Source: JAAYJR01 sp964545315 (GTDB lineage Bacteria; Bacteroidota; Bacteroidia; Bacteroidales; Prolixibacteraceae). From it: DNA of 64,000 nucleotides. The position numbers and the translations under genes were made by a program. Shown piece by piece: positions 18,544 through 26,692 of the stretch. The notes beneath the pieces are model-generated. The model was not told where the DNA came from and ran no database searches. It saw nothing but the letters and a program-made list of their open reading frames with translations. The stretch lies in contig CAZJGI010000004.1 in assembly GCA_964545315.1 (NCBI GenBank), positions 41,924-105,923 of the forward strand. Direction: 5' to 3'. The first letter of the stretch is position 1; the number at the start of each line of letters is the position of its first letter.

Positions 18544-19890
18544 TTAACCGAGTTCTTTGATCATCATATTAATCCCTTTCCGGACTATATCCTGGACTTT
18601 GATCTTGGACGCGCATACATATTCGCAAAGCGCAAGGTCTTCCTCAATAATTTCATATATTCCTAACTGTTCCATCTTATCGATATCATCAGCCAGAATA
18701 GCTTTCAATAAAAATACCGGTAAGATATCCATCGGCACCACTTTTCTATATTGGTCTGTAAGGACAAAAGCACGTTCTCCTCCATGCATGTTGGCATTGA
18801 GTTCATAACTTTTTTGCGGGAATAGCTTTGAAAAGAAAGTTTTGGAGGCACTGAACTTATTGAGGCCGGGAGTAGCCCAACCCAGTAATTCGTAATTATC
18901 ACCCTCAGGTATCACAGTTATCTGTGTATCAAAAAATCCCAGATAAGATTCAGGTTGTACCTGCTTGCCGGTAAGCACATTGCCTGAAATAATACGTTGA
19001 TGGTAATCTGCCTTTTTTAGTCTTCCCTTTGTCATGAATGAGACAGGTGCACCAACGACAGTTTTATAATATTGCGGATCTGCTGCTTCTGATCCGGTAA
19101 AGGCTATTGTCCTTGTAAAATCAACATGGCCGGTTTCGAAAAGCCTGCCGATAAATATTACATCCTGTACATTTATTGTCCAGACAACATCTCCTTTGAA
19201 AAGAGGTGATATGTGGTGTATTTGCACTCCTGCATTACCTGAAGGGTGCGGGCCTGAGAAATATTTTATTTCTGCATTGCCGATACCTGTAAATATTGAA
19301 TTCTCATTAACACCAATAAAGATTTTTCCTTCTGTTAGCTTTGATAATGCATTAACACCAGTCTGAAATGTCTTAAGCTGGTCTTTCATGATGTAATTAT
19401 AATCAGGAGCAAGGGGTGCAGTATCAAAGGAAGAGATAAAAACAGCACGGGGCTTCTCATCCGGATTTGCAATTATCCCATATGGCCTGCGCTTCAGGAA
19501 TGGCCATAAACCGCTTTTCAGAAGAACAGTCTTTATCTCATCTCTGCCAAGTGAAAGCGGATCTGCCTGTATAAATTGTGCAGAACCACTCTCTTTGTCT
19601 GTCTTAATAACTACTTCCAGAATTTTTCTTCGTTCACCCCTTTTTACTGTGGCTACTTTTCCTCCCAATGGGACAGTAAACAAAACTTCCGGATGGTATT
19701 TGTCGAAAAACAGTGCATCCCCGGTCTTGACCATATCCCCGGCCTTAACAATTAATTTAGGATTTAGTCCATGAAAATCAGTGGGTTTGACAGCTACAAA
19801 CGGAGGTGGTTCAAGAGTATCTGTCCTGAGGGCAGCTTCCCCTTTTATCTTAATGTTGAACCCTTTCTTTAACTTAATAAATTCTGACAT
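18544..19890 (-). CDS. nqrA: Na+-translocating NADH:quinone reductase subunit A
   Basis: NqrA (448 residues) is the peripheral subunit linked to quinone binding. The opening FIKLKKGFNIKIKGEA is the normal beginning of the family. I place the start at 19890 (MSEFIKL) rather than three codons upstream, because the family normally begins MS-IKL; neither start has a clear Shine-Dalgarno. It is the first gene of the nqrABCDEF operon, and a promoter with both elements is found about 35 bases upstream. Confidence 0.95.
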   Translation of the reverse strand: MSEFIKLKKGFNIKIKGEAALRTDTLEPPPFVAVKPTDFHGLNPKLIVKAGDMVKTGDALFFDKYHPEVLFTVPLGGKVATVKRGERRKILEVVIKTDKESGSAQFIQADPLSLGRDEIKTVLLKSGLWPFLKRRPYGIIANPDEKPRAVFISSFDTAPLAPDYNYIMKDQLKTFQTGVNALSKLTEGKIFIGVNENSIFTGIGNAEIKYFSGPHPSGNAGVQIHHISPLFKGDVVWTINVQDVIFIGRLFETGHVDFTRTIAFTGSEAADPQYYKTVVGAPVSFMTKGRLKKADYHQRIISGNVLTGKQVQPESYLGFFDTQITVIPEGDNYELLGWATPGLNKFSASKTFFSKLFPQKSYELNANMHGGERAFVLTDQYRKVVPMDILPVFLLKAILADDIDKMEQLGIYEIIEEDLALCEYVCASKIKVQDIVRKGINMMIKELG

Positions 19891-19923
19891 ATTGATCAAC
19901 CATAGTATTGTTTATCAGGTTGG

Positions 19924-19954
19924 CAAATGTAAATAATTAATTGCCTTTCCGCAA
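19924..19954 (-). promoter_or_regulatory. promoter of nqrABCDEF operon
   Basis: Read on the minus strand, TTG (19954-19952) is followed after 20 bases by TACATTTG (19931-19924). This matches TTG-N(17-23)-TAnnTTTG. The inferred transcription start is about 27 bases before nqrA. Confidence 0.6.
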
Positions 19955-20149
19955 TCTTTATGCTTAATTTTTCAAATAATCGAAATATACAAACAAGTTA
20001 ATATGTTAATTCTTGCCGATAAAGAGTGGGCTGCAACTTTTAGACAAATTATGTAAATTTATTTAATTGAATTTTAATCAGTTAAAAAGTTAAAATATTT
20101 TGTCCCTAAAATATTTCATTTTTAAAGCGATCCCAATTTTTATTTCTTA

Positions 20150-20157
20150 TACTTTCG
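20150..20157 (+). promoter_or_regulatory. weak candidate -7 box of T9SS plug gene
   Basis: TACTTTCG differs from TAnnTTTG by one base and sits 47 bases before the start of the plug gene at 20205. No -33 element is evident. The divergent interval from 19955 to 20149 shows no gene or other structure I can support. Confidence 0.25.
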
Positions 20158-20204
20158 TCTCTGGTATGGAATTTGCCTTCCGTTTATATTGAAAAGTTTG
20201 CCTT

Positions 20205-21497
20205 ATGATGAAACAATTTATTTTATTTACTATACTCTTCCGGATCGTAACAGCAAATGTTGCCAAAGGAGAGGAAGGTAATTTTTATTATGAAAATGCT
20301 GTATATAATGAAGATATAAAAACAGTGCTTATGTTTCGTGACGGTTTTGGCCTGTCTAATCCTGTTCATGAACTTGGTGAAGAAACACCATTGGTTTTTA
20401 TGTTTGATGATCTGTCAGGAGAGGTTAAGGATTATTATTATACAATAATTCATTGTGATGCAGACTGGAATGAGAGTTTTATTCCTCAAAGTGATTACCT
20501 GGACGGTTTTGCCGAAAATCCACTTGATGATTATGCCCGTTCTTTCAATACTACATTTCAGTATATTAATTACAGGCTCATGATACCTAATGAAAATGTT
20601 ACTTTTAAACTTTCAGGCAATTATGTACTTGTAGTTTATGAGGGTGCGGGGAAGGAGAATATCATACTAAGTAAAAGGTTTTATGTGGTTGAACCATTGG
20701 TGTCGATTGAGGGGACGGTCAGAAGGGCAACACTCGATGCCTTTAAGGGAGAAAACCAGGAAATTGATTTTACCATTTTTCATGATAATCTGAATATTCA
20801 GTATCCTGCAGAGGAGGTTAAAGTAGTAATTATGCAAAACAGCAGATGGGATAATGCAATCCGTGGCCTGAAACCATTATTTATTCGCGACAGGGCATTA
20901 ATATATGATTATAACAGGGAGAATGTTTTTATCGCAGGAAATGAATTCAGATATTTTGATAACAGAACGAACAAAGTTACAGGAGAGAATGTCCTTACAA
21001 CTGAGTTTCATCGCCCTTACTTTCATAAGACTCTTGTGCCGGACCAGGTGAGGTCAAATAAGCCATACTTTCCCTATCGTGAGATGAACGGACAATATAC
21101 TGTGGAAAGCCAGGACAGGGAGGTTGAAGATTACGATGTTGAATGTGATTATACATTTGTCCATTTCACATTGCCTCTTGAGTCTGTATTGCTTGGAGGG
21201 ACAATTAATGTTTTTGGGGCTCTAAATAACTGGAATGCTAATAAGAGTAATGAGATGACCTGGAATTTTGATACAAGTGCATATGAACTTACGATGTTAC
21301 TGAAACAGGGATATTATAATTATATGTACGTTTATGTACCTCAGGGATCTAAGGTTGCAGACCATAAAAATATTGAGGGAAGTTATTGGGAAACGGAAAA
21401 TGATTATCAGATATTTGTCTATTACCGAGAGATGGCCTCCCGGTATGACAGACTAATAGGCTATCGCCAGATGAATTCAATTACCAACCGGCAATAA
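20205..21497 (+). CDS. type IX secretion system plug protein (DUF5103)
   Basis: This 430-residue secreted protein (signal peptide about 1-22) matches the DUF5103 family, identified as the periplasmic 'plug' that closes the SprA translocon of T9SS. Family features seen here are the N-terminal NIKTVL-like segment (here EDIKTVLMFRDG), PLVFMFDDLSGEVKDYYYTIIHCDADW near residues 60-95, the DYARSFNTTFQYINYRL segment, and a C-terminal beta domain with GGTINVFGALNNW. It links to the T9SS-sorted protease at 5347, although no other T9SS core genes are in the window. It converges with the following oxidoreductase. Confidence 0.85.
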   Translation: MMKQFILFTILFRIVTANVAKGEEGNFYYENAVYNEDIKTVLMFRDGFGLSNPVHELGEETPLVFMFDDLSGEVKDYYYTIIHCDADWNESFIPQSDYLDGFAENPLDDYARSFNTTFQYINYRLMIPNENVTFKLSGNYVLVVYEGAGKENIILSKRFYVVEPLVSIEGTVRRATLDAFKGENQEIDFTIFHDNLNIQYPAEEVKVVIMQNSRWDNAIRGLKPLFIRDRALIYDYNRENVFIAGNEFRYFDNRTNKVTGENVLTTEFHRPYFHKTLVPDQVRSNKPYFPYREMNGQYTVESQDREVEDYDVECDYTFVHFTLPLESVLLGGTINVFGALNNWNANKSNEMTWNFDTSAYELTMLLKQGYYNYMYVYVPQGSKVADHKNIEGSYWETENDYQIFVYYREMASRYDRLIGYRQMNSITNRQ

Positions 21498-21518
21498 CAG
21501 GATTGTACAGACCTTTTT

Positions 21519-22706
21519 TTATATTTCTTTTTCGGTTATTTTCCCCGAAGATTTCTCCTTAAGTATAGCTTTTTTCCGGCCGTCAGGAAGAACCTCTTCC
21601 TTGACAAGCCAGTGATATTCATCGTATTCAACAAAAGCTGTAAGAGTTTCTGTGTCAGTTTTTCCCCGCCATTCATTTAATTCCACGGGTTCCCATTGTT
21701 TTGTCCGGGCAGATTTGTAACAGCTGTCAATAATTGCATTAACAACGTAACCATCATAAAAATCTTCTTCAGGTTTCAGGTTTTTTTCCAGTGCATTGAA
21801 CATATCGGCAAACATATTATTATAGCCAAGTTCATGTACTTCATCACCCACAGGGAAGAGCCACCCTGTATCTGATTCGGCTTTTTCAGCCACATAACCT
21901 TTTTTCCCCGGGGCAGAGAATATTTCAAATCCGGTTCTTAGAAAATTGTCCATTCTGATTGAACCCTCAACTCCGGCCACCTCATCCTTTAGTTCCATTC
22001 CGCCACGGAAGCACCAGCTTACTTCAAACTGGCCTATAGCGCCATTTTGAAAACGGACAAGTCCGATTGCATTATCTTCGGCAGAAATAGGTTTGACCTG
22101 TGTATCTGCCCAGCAAACCACCTCAACAGGGCGGATATCCTTACCTATAAAACTTCTTCCGATTTCAATACAATGGCAACCCAGATCAACTATTGCACCT
22201 CCCCCCGACTGTTCAGGATCCCAGAACCAGTCACTATGTGGGCCGGGATGAGCTTCCCTGGAACGAACCCACAGCACTTTTCCAATAGCCCCGTTAACAA
22301 CTGAAGCATGTGCTTTCATATGCTTGGGAGTATAAACCAGGTCCTCCAGATATCCGTGAAACACATTGGCTTCCTCAACTTTTCGTAAAATTTCCCACGC
22401 TTCAGGGGCATTACGTCCGAGAGGTTTAGTGCAGAGCACCGGCTTGCCTGCCTCAACGGCAGCAAACACAGCCTCCCTGTGTATATTGTTAGGTAAGCCC
22501 ACCACTACAACATCTACGTGGGGATGACTCACTGCCTCCACTAAATCAGTAGTGTGGTAAGGAATGTTATTCTCTCCGGCAAACTGCCGGCCGCGTTCTT
22601 CAGAACGTGAATAAACCATCACAACTCTATCACGGCTGCGTAATCCGTGAATTGACTGAGTATAGAATGTGCCAATAAGTCCGGTGCCAAGCATCGCAAT
22701 TCGCAT
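21519..22706 (-). CDS. Gfo/Idh/MocA-family NAD(P)-dependent oxidoreductase
   Basis: This 395-residue protein has an N-terminal Rossmann fold (MLGTGLIGTFYTQSI, residues 5-19), the VVGLPNNIHREAV strand and the CTKPLG motif, which is the EKP-type catalytic lysine region of the family. Its C-terminal domain carries GGGAIVDLGCHCIEIGRSFIG. Such enzymes oxidise or reduce sugars, inositols or their derivatives; the substrate here is unknown. It stands alone between the convergent T9SS plug gene and the divergent apbE. The 286-base divergent interval to apbE shows nothing clear on the minus strand. Confidence 0.88.
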   Translation of the reverse strand: MRIAMLGTGLIGTFYTQSIHGLRSRDRVVMVYSRSEERGRQFAGENNIPYHTTDLVEAVSHPHVDVVVVGLPNNIHREAVFAAVEAGKPVLCTKPLGRNAPEAWEILRKVEEANVFHGYLEDLVYTPKHMKAHASVVNGAIGKVLWVRSREAHPGPHSDWFWDPEQSGGGAIVDLGCHCIEIGRSFIGKDIRPVEVVCWADTQVKPISAEDNAIGLVRFQNGAIGQFEVSWCFRGGMELKDEVAGVEGSIRMDNFLRTGFEIFSAPGKKGYVAEKAESDTGWLFPVGDEVHELGYNNMFADMFNALEKNLKPEEDFYDGYVVNAIIDSCYKSARTKQWEPVELNEWRGKTDTETLTAFVEYDEYHWLVKEEVLPDGRKKAILKEKSSGKITEKEI

Positions 22707-22992
22707 AATATTTGTTTTTAGTGATTAAATATCATATTAATAAATTTACATAATTTGCTTAAAAGCAGTAAGGTGCCCTTTTAAGCAGACTCTGTATTCT
22801 ATAAATGTACAAAAAATTAAAGATTATGAAAACAATGGTGATGAGATACCAGTCTGCTTGATTGGAAATATTTGAAATAATTCGCCTGGTTATGCGGGAG
22901 AATCTATTGTTAAAACCGGAAAATTCATTTAGTGGTAAAAAGTATTTTTAAGTGATATTTTTTAATTTCGCCTGTAAATAAAAATTAATAAA

Positions 22993-23991
22993 ATGTTGAT
23001 AAGGATCTTTGTCGTCTGCCTTATTTTATCATCCCTTTTTGCATGTAAAAACCACTCTAAATACATTTATAATGAGGGATCTGTTTACGGAACAATATAC
23101 CATGTAGTATATGAAAGCCCTGACGGGAAAGACATTCATGAGGAGATTAAAGATAAATTTGATCAGCTAAACCGTATTTTTTCAACATTTGATCCATCAT
23201 CGGTTATCTCGAAAATTAATAATAATCAGCCTGTTGAGTTATGTTCTGAATTTATATCATGTTTCAGGCGTTCGATGGAAGTATCAGAAATAACCGGAGG
23301 AGCTTTTGATATAACTGCCGGATCAATGGTCAACGCATGGGGATTCGGGCCGGAAGAGCGAAAGAAAATGACCCCTGAAATTATTGATAGTTTAAAGGCA
23401 ATAACAGGTTATAAAAAGATAAGGCTTTCAGAGGGGAAAATATATAAGGAGTCTCTATCTATAAAGCTGGATATGAGTGCTATAGCAAAGGGTTATACGT
23501 GTGATATCATCGGGGACATGCTGGAATCGGCAGGGTGCGTGAACTATATGGTTGAGATTGGCGGAGAGGTAGTTGCCAGGGGTATCAACGAAAAAGGCAG
23601 GGTCTGGACTATCGGGATAAGTAAACCTGATGATTCAGGTTTCTTTATTTCAAGCGGCCTGCAGGCAAAGATCCGGCTTAAGGAAAACGCAATTGCCACA
23701 TCCGGTAATTACCGTAATTTCTATATTGAAGGAGGGAAAAAGTATGCCCACACCATTGATCCGGAAACCGGTTATCCGGTAGACCATAACCTGCTGAGTG
23801 CTACTGTTATGGCTTCAAGATGCATGGATGCTGATGCATTTGCAACTGCTTTTATGGTGATGGGTCTTGAAAAATCAATTCATATGAGCCGCCAGTTCCC
23901 GGATTTAGAAGTGTATCTTATCTATGCAGATGAAAATGGAGATAACAGTATTTATATGTCTGATGGTTTTAAAGGCCTCCTGACTGATTAA
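22993..23991 (+). CDS. apbE: FAD:protein FMN transferase ApbE (lipoprotein)
   Basis: ApbE (332 residues) transfers FMN from FAD to threonines of NqrB and NqrC. The lipoprotein signal ends LFAC (Cys18). Family motifs are YGTIYHVVY near the N terminus, GAFDITAGSMVNAWGFGP, LDMSAIAKGYTCDIIGDML, the MVEIGGEVVARG strand and HTIDPETGYPV near residue 255. The His/Asp-rich C-terminal part MASRCMDADAFATAFMVMG supplies Mg2+ ligands. It is located 3 kb from nqrABCDEF, whose subunits carry the two target sites Thr217 and Thr212. A weak -7-like TAATTTCG lies at 22963-22970. Confidence 0.94.
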   Translation: MLIRIFVVCLILSSLFACKNHSKYIYNEGSVYGTIYHVVYESPDGKDIHEEIKDKFDQLNRIFSTFDPSSVISKINNNQPVELCSEFISCFRRSMEVSEITGGAFDITAGSMVNAWGFGPEERKKMTPEIIDSLKAITGYKKIRLSEGKIYKESLSIKLDMSAIAKGYTCDIIGDMLESAGCVNYMVEIGGEVVARGINEKGRVWTIGISKPDDSGFFISSGLQAKIRLKENAIATSGNYRNFYIEGGKKYAHTIDPETGYPVDHNLLSATVMASRCMDADAFATAFMVMGLEKSIHMSRQFPDLEVYLIYADENGDNSIYMSDGFKGLLTD

Positions 23992-24253
23992 TAACAGACT
24001 GATCTTTACCGGTTTTTTCAGGCTTCCCTGTGAATATGACATTTTTATAGTCAGGTTTTCTTTTATACTTTTCCTGTTCCAGCCTGTCCTGAGTACTTGC
24101 ACAGTAGATGCCTTTCTTATTCAGATATCTGTTACCTCCCACATGAGTATTTGGAAATTTACCACCCTTTTTTAAAATGATATTCAGGGCAAGCCCTGCG
24201 AAAGCCAGGGCAATTATGAAAATACTTATTATTATTAATATTAAAAAGTCCAT
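23969..24253 (-). CDS. small single-helix membrane protein, possible NQR-associated factor
   Basis: This 94-residue protein has one N-terminal membrane helix (about 3-27) followed by KKGGKFPNTHVGG and a basic, soluble tail containing a single Cys (GIYCAST). The layout of an N-terminal helix, then KGG and a short cysteine-bearing tail, recalls NqrM, the small NQR assembly factor encoded beside apbE in Vibrio. NqrM has four cysteines and this protein has one, so equivalence is only a hypothesis. The gene converges with apbE and overlaps it by 23 bases. The C-terminal residues are encoded opposite the apbE end and are probably not conserved. Confidence 0.6.
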   Translation of the reverse strand: MDFLILIIISIFIIALAFAGLALNIILKKGGKFPNTHVGGNRYLNKKGIYCASTQDRLEQEKYKRKPDYKNVIFTGKPEKTGKDQSVINQSGGL

Positions 24254-24273
24254 TAGTATCTGTTTATAGTATT

Positions 24274-24281
24274 CAAATATA
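24274..24281 (-). promoter_or_regulatory. candidate -7 box of the small membrane protein gene
   Basis: On the minus strand this reads TATATTTG, an exact TAnnTTTG match, 20 bases before the start at 24253. No -33 element is seen at normal spacing. Confidence 0.4.
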
Positions 24282-24405
24282 CATCTTAATTGAATTCCTC
24301 CTTTCTGTTAATAACCCTGCAAAAATGAATTTGTTTTAAAAAAGAGTTCGTTTAAGCATTTTAATACTCATTTTTGTAACTTTATTGCTGAAAAAAACCA
24401 TAGTC

Positions 24406-24765
24406 ATGGAAAAGCATATTAATGTTGCAGCATCACTGCAGATAGGCCTTAGCATTTTGAGTTTAATAATAGGTATTTTTATCTCTGTTGTATTGTATCT
24501 GACAGGCAGCCTGGTCGATGACAATCAGGCACACGTGATCTTAACTATCATTGCCAACGTAATTGTTGCGATAATAGTAGTTTGCAGTCTGCCGGGTATT
24601 ATTGCAGGGATAGGGCTGTTTAGGAGAAAAGAGTGGGCCAGGATATTAACTCTGATTATCTCTGTCCTGCACATTGTAAATTTTCCTTTAGGGACGGCAG
24701 TAGGAGTTTACTGTATATGGGCAATGATACAGCCGGAAGTGATAGCGGAATTTAAAGTTCAGTAA
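24406..24765 (+). CDS. small four-helix membrane protein
   Basis: This 119-residue inner-membrane protein has hydrophobic segments at about residues 8-33, 45-65, 72-82 and 85-108, and contains GIGLFRRKEWARILTLIISVLHI. This pattern of a positively charged RRKEWAR loop between helices is common in small uncharacterised Bacteroidota membrane proteins. I cannot assign a function. The ATG at 24406 is chosen over an upstream TTG at 24385. Its stop codon overlaps the acylphosphatase start (TAATG), so the two are co-translated. Confidence 0.72.
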   Translation: MEKHINVAASLQIGLSILSLIIGIFISVVLYLTGSLVDDNQAHVILTIIANVIVAIIVVCSLPGIIAGIGLFRRKEWARILTLIISVLHIVNFPLGTAVGVYCIWAMIQPEVIAEFKVQ

Positions 24766-25037
24766 TGCTTCAGTACGAGATTAAGATTACAGGAAGGGTT
24801 CAGGGAGTAGGATACAGGTATTTTGTGCAAAGAATTGCAGCCGGGCTTAACATAGATGGCTGGGTGAGGAATACATATGATGGTGGCGTTTTGGTAATGG
24901 CAAAAGGAGAGAAAGCTGACATTGAGACTTTTTTGGACCATCTTCGCCTGGGACCTCCCCTGGCGAGGATTACTAATATAATAAAACAAGATATCGTTGT
25001 TGATGAGTCTCTTAAAGGATTCAGAATTAAGTATTAA
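24765..25037 (+). CDS. acyP: acylphosphatase
   Basis: This 90-residue protein is a complete acylphosphatase. The motif GRVQGVGYRYFVQRIA (residues 10-25) provides the phosphate loop and the catalytic Arg18 or Arg23 region. WVRNTYDGGVLVMAKG contains the catalytic Asn of the GxVxN segment. Acylphosphatases hydrolyse acyl phosphates such as 1,3-bisphosphoglycerate and acetyl phosphate. Its start overlaps the upstream stop codon, and the decarboxylase starts 11 bases after its stop, so the three genes look like one operon. Confidence 0.93.
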   Translation: MLQYEIKITGRVQGVGYRYFVQRIAAGLNIDGWVRNTYDGGVLVMAKGEKADIETFLDHLRLGPPLARITNIIKQDIVVDESLKGFRIKY

Positions 25038-25048
25038 AATATTTTTAC

Positions 25049-26473
25049 ATGAAGAACTATCATTTATCCCCTTCACGTTTCAGAACGGAAGGGAAGAAAA
25101 TTATTGACTGGATTGCCGATTATTATGAAGGGATAGAAAAATATCCTGTTCTTTCGCAAGTTGACCCCGGAGATATCATATCCGTATTACCTGAGAAACC
25201 TCCGTTAAAAGGAGAATCATTTGACGATATTATCAGGGATCTTGACCAAAAGATCATGCCGGGTATAACCCATTGGCAGTCACCCAGCTTTTTTGCATAC
25301 TTCCCGTCAAATACCTCATTCCCTTCTATCCTGGGTGACCTTGTGAGTTCCGGGCTGGGCGTACAGGGGATGATATGGGCTACAAGCCCGGCGGCTACAG
25401 AATTGGAAACAAGGGTTACAGACTGGCTGGCGGATATGATGGAGATGCCTGAAAAGTTTAAATCGATATCAACGGGAGGTGGGGTAATTCAGGATACAGC
25501 TTCCACTGCTGCACTGACGGCTTTAATCGCAGCGCGTGAAAGGGCAACTGGTTATGAATCTAATAAAAAAGGTGTCAGACAGAACCTTGTCGCATATGTT
25601 TCGGGGCAGACTCACTCCTCACTCGAGAAGGCTGTTAAGATGGCCGGAGTAGGTGTGGATAACTTAAGGATCATTGACGTCGATAAATTTTATGCAATGA
25701 GGCCTGATTTGCTGCAGCAACAAATAGATAAAGATAAAAAAGAGGGCTATCTTCCCTTTTTCGTATGTGCAACAATTGGAACTACATCTTCAAATGCCAT
25801 GGATCCTGTACGCAGGATAGGGGAGATATGCAGAAATGAGAATTGCTGGCTGCATGTAGATGCAGCAATGGCCGGAAGCGCTATGGTTTGTCCTGAATTC
25901 AGGTATCTGAAGGACGGGGTTGAACTGGCCGACAGCTATTCATTCAATCCTCATAAATGGATGTTTACAAATTTTGATTGTGATGTCTTCTGGGTAGGTA
26001 ACCGGGCAGAGCTGATAAATACATTTTCAATCTTACCTGAATATCTCAAAAATAAAGCGACTGAATCAGGTGCAGTCTTTGATTATCGCGACTGGCATAT
26101 TCAACTGGGACGGAGGTTCCGGTCACTTAAGCTGTGGTTTGTTATACGTCATTACGGAGTTGAAGGCCTTCAGTTTCATATTAGAAAACATGTCCAACTG
26201 GCAAAGATGTTTGCATTATGGGTGAAACAGTCAGATGACTTTGAACTGATAGTCGAACCACCTCTGAACCTGGTGTGTTTCAGGCATAAGAACGGAGATG
26301 AATTTAATATGAAGTTAATGAATGAGGTAAATAAAACCGGCCGTGCTTATTTTACCCATACCCGTCTGGATGATAAGGTAGTCCTGAGAATGTGTATTGC
26401 CCAAACCCATACAGAAGAGGAACATTTACGGAATGCATGGAAGTTGATTTGTGAGACTGCCGGGAAAATTTGA
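25049..26473 (+). CDS. aromatic-L-amino-acid decarboxylase-like PLP enzyme
   Basis: This 474-residue enzyme belongs to the group II PLP-dependent decarboxylases and is closest in pattern to aromatic amino acid (Trp/Tyr/Phe/DOPA) decarboxylases. The opening FRTEGKKIIDWIADYYEGIEKYPV, THWQSPSFFAYFPSNTSFPSILGDLVSSGLG near residue 75, TSPAATELE and the PLP lysine Lys303 in NPHKW, followed by FDCDVFWV, are the eukaryotic/bacterial AADC motifs. The product would be an aromatic amine such as tryptamine or phenethylamine. Substrate choice cannot be settled by eye. Inverted repeats follow in the convergent interval to ppdK. Confidence 0.88.
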   Translation: MKNYHLSPSRFRTEGKKIIDWIADYYEGIEKYPVLSQVDPGDIISVLPEKPPLKGESFDDIIRDLDQKIMPGITHWQSPSFFAYFPSNTSFPSILGDLVSSGLGVQGMIWATSPAATELETRVTDWLADMMEMPEKFKSISTGGGVIQDTASTAALTALIAARERATGYESNKKGVRQNLVAYVSGQTHSSLEKAVKMAGVGVDNLRIIDVDKFYAMRPDLLQQQIDKDKKEGYLPFFVCATIGTTSSNAMDPVRRIGEICRNENCWLHVDAAMAGSAMVCPEFRYLKDGVELADSYSFNPHKWMFTNFDCDVFWVGNRAELINTFSILPEYLKNKATESGAVFDYRDWHIQLGRRFRSLKLWFVIRHYGVEGLQFHIRKHVQLAKMFALWVKQSDDFELIVEPPLNLVCFRHKNGDEFNMKLMNEVNKTGRAYFTHTRLDDKVVLRMCIAQTHTEEEHLRNAWKLICETAGKI

Positions 26474-26526
26474 TCAGGGCCTGGTCTTGTTTTGCATTAC
26501 AAATCCGAACCATCGGGTTTGCAAGG

Positions 26527-26549
26527 CGGAATAACATTATTTTATTCCG
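26527..26549. terminator. hairpin in convergent interval after decarboxylase
   Basis: CGGAATAA (26527-26534) and TTATTCCG (26542-26549) form a perfect 8-base stem with a 7-base loop. It lies 54 bases after the decarboxylase stop, but the following plus-strand bases are A-rich rather than T-rich, so intrinsic termination is uncertain. Confidence 0.35.
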
Positions 26550-26560
26550 GAATAATAAAA

Positions 26561-26659
26561 AAACTGTCTTAAAAGCGCTTCCGGTAAGGTTTCAAACAAG
26601 TGATCCTTCAAGATCATCCTGGATATTCCAATCAGAAGGAAGTACTTTTAAAACAGTTT
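26561..26659. repeat. 99-base element with 22-base terminal inverted repeats
   Basis: The left arm 26561-26582 and right arm 26638-26659 are inverted copies with 3 mismatches in 22 bases (core AAACTGTnTTAAAAG), around a 55-base interior. It occupies the interval between the convergent decarboxylase and ppdK genes. It could be a bidirectional transcription barrier or a remnant of a miniature inverted-repeat element. No target-site duplication is obvious. Confidence 0.5.
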
Positions 26660-26692
26660 CTTAATCAAGATATTAAATAATTACTAATTCAA

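Noticed and set aside
26470..26664. 64-codon plus-strand frame after the decarboxylase
   Set aside because: It spans the hairpin and inverted-repeat element and has no recognisable features.
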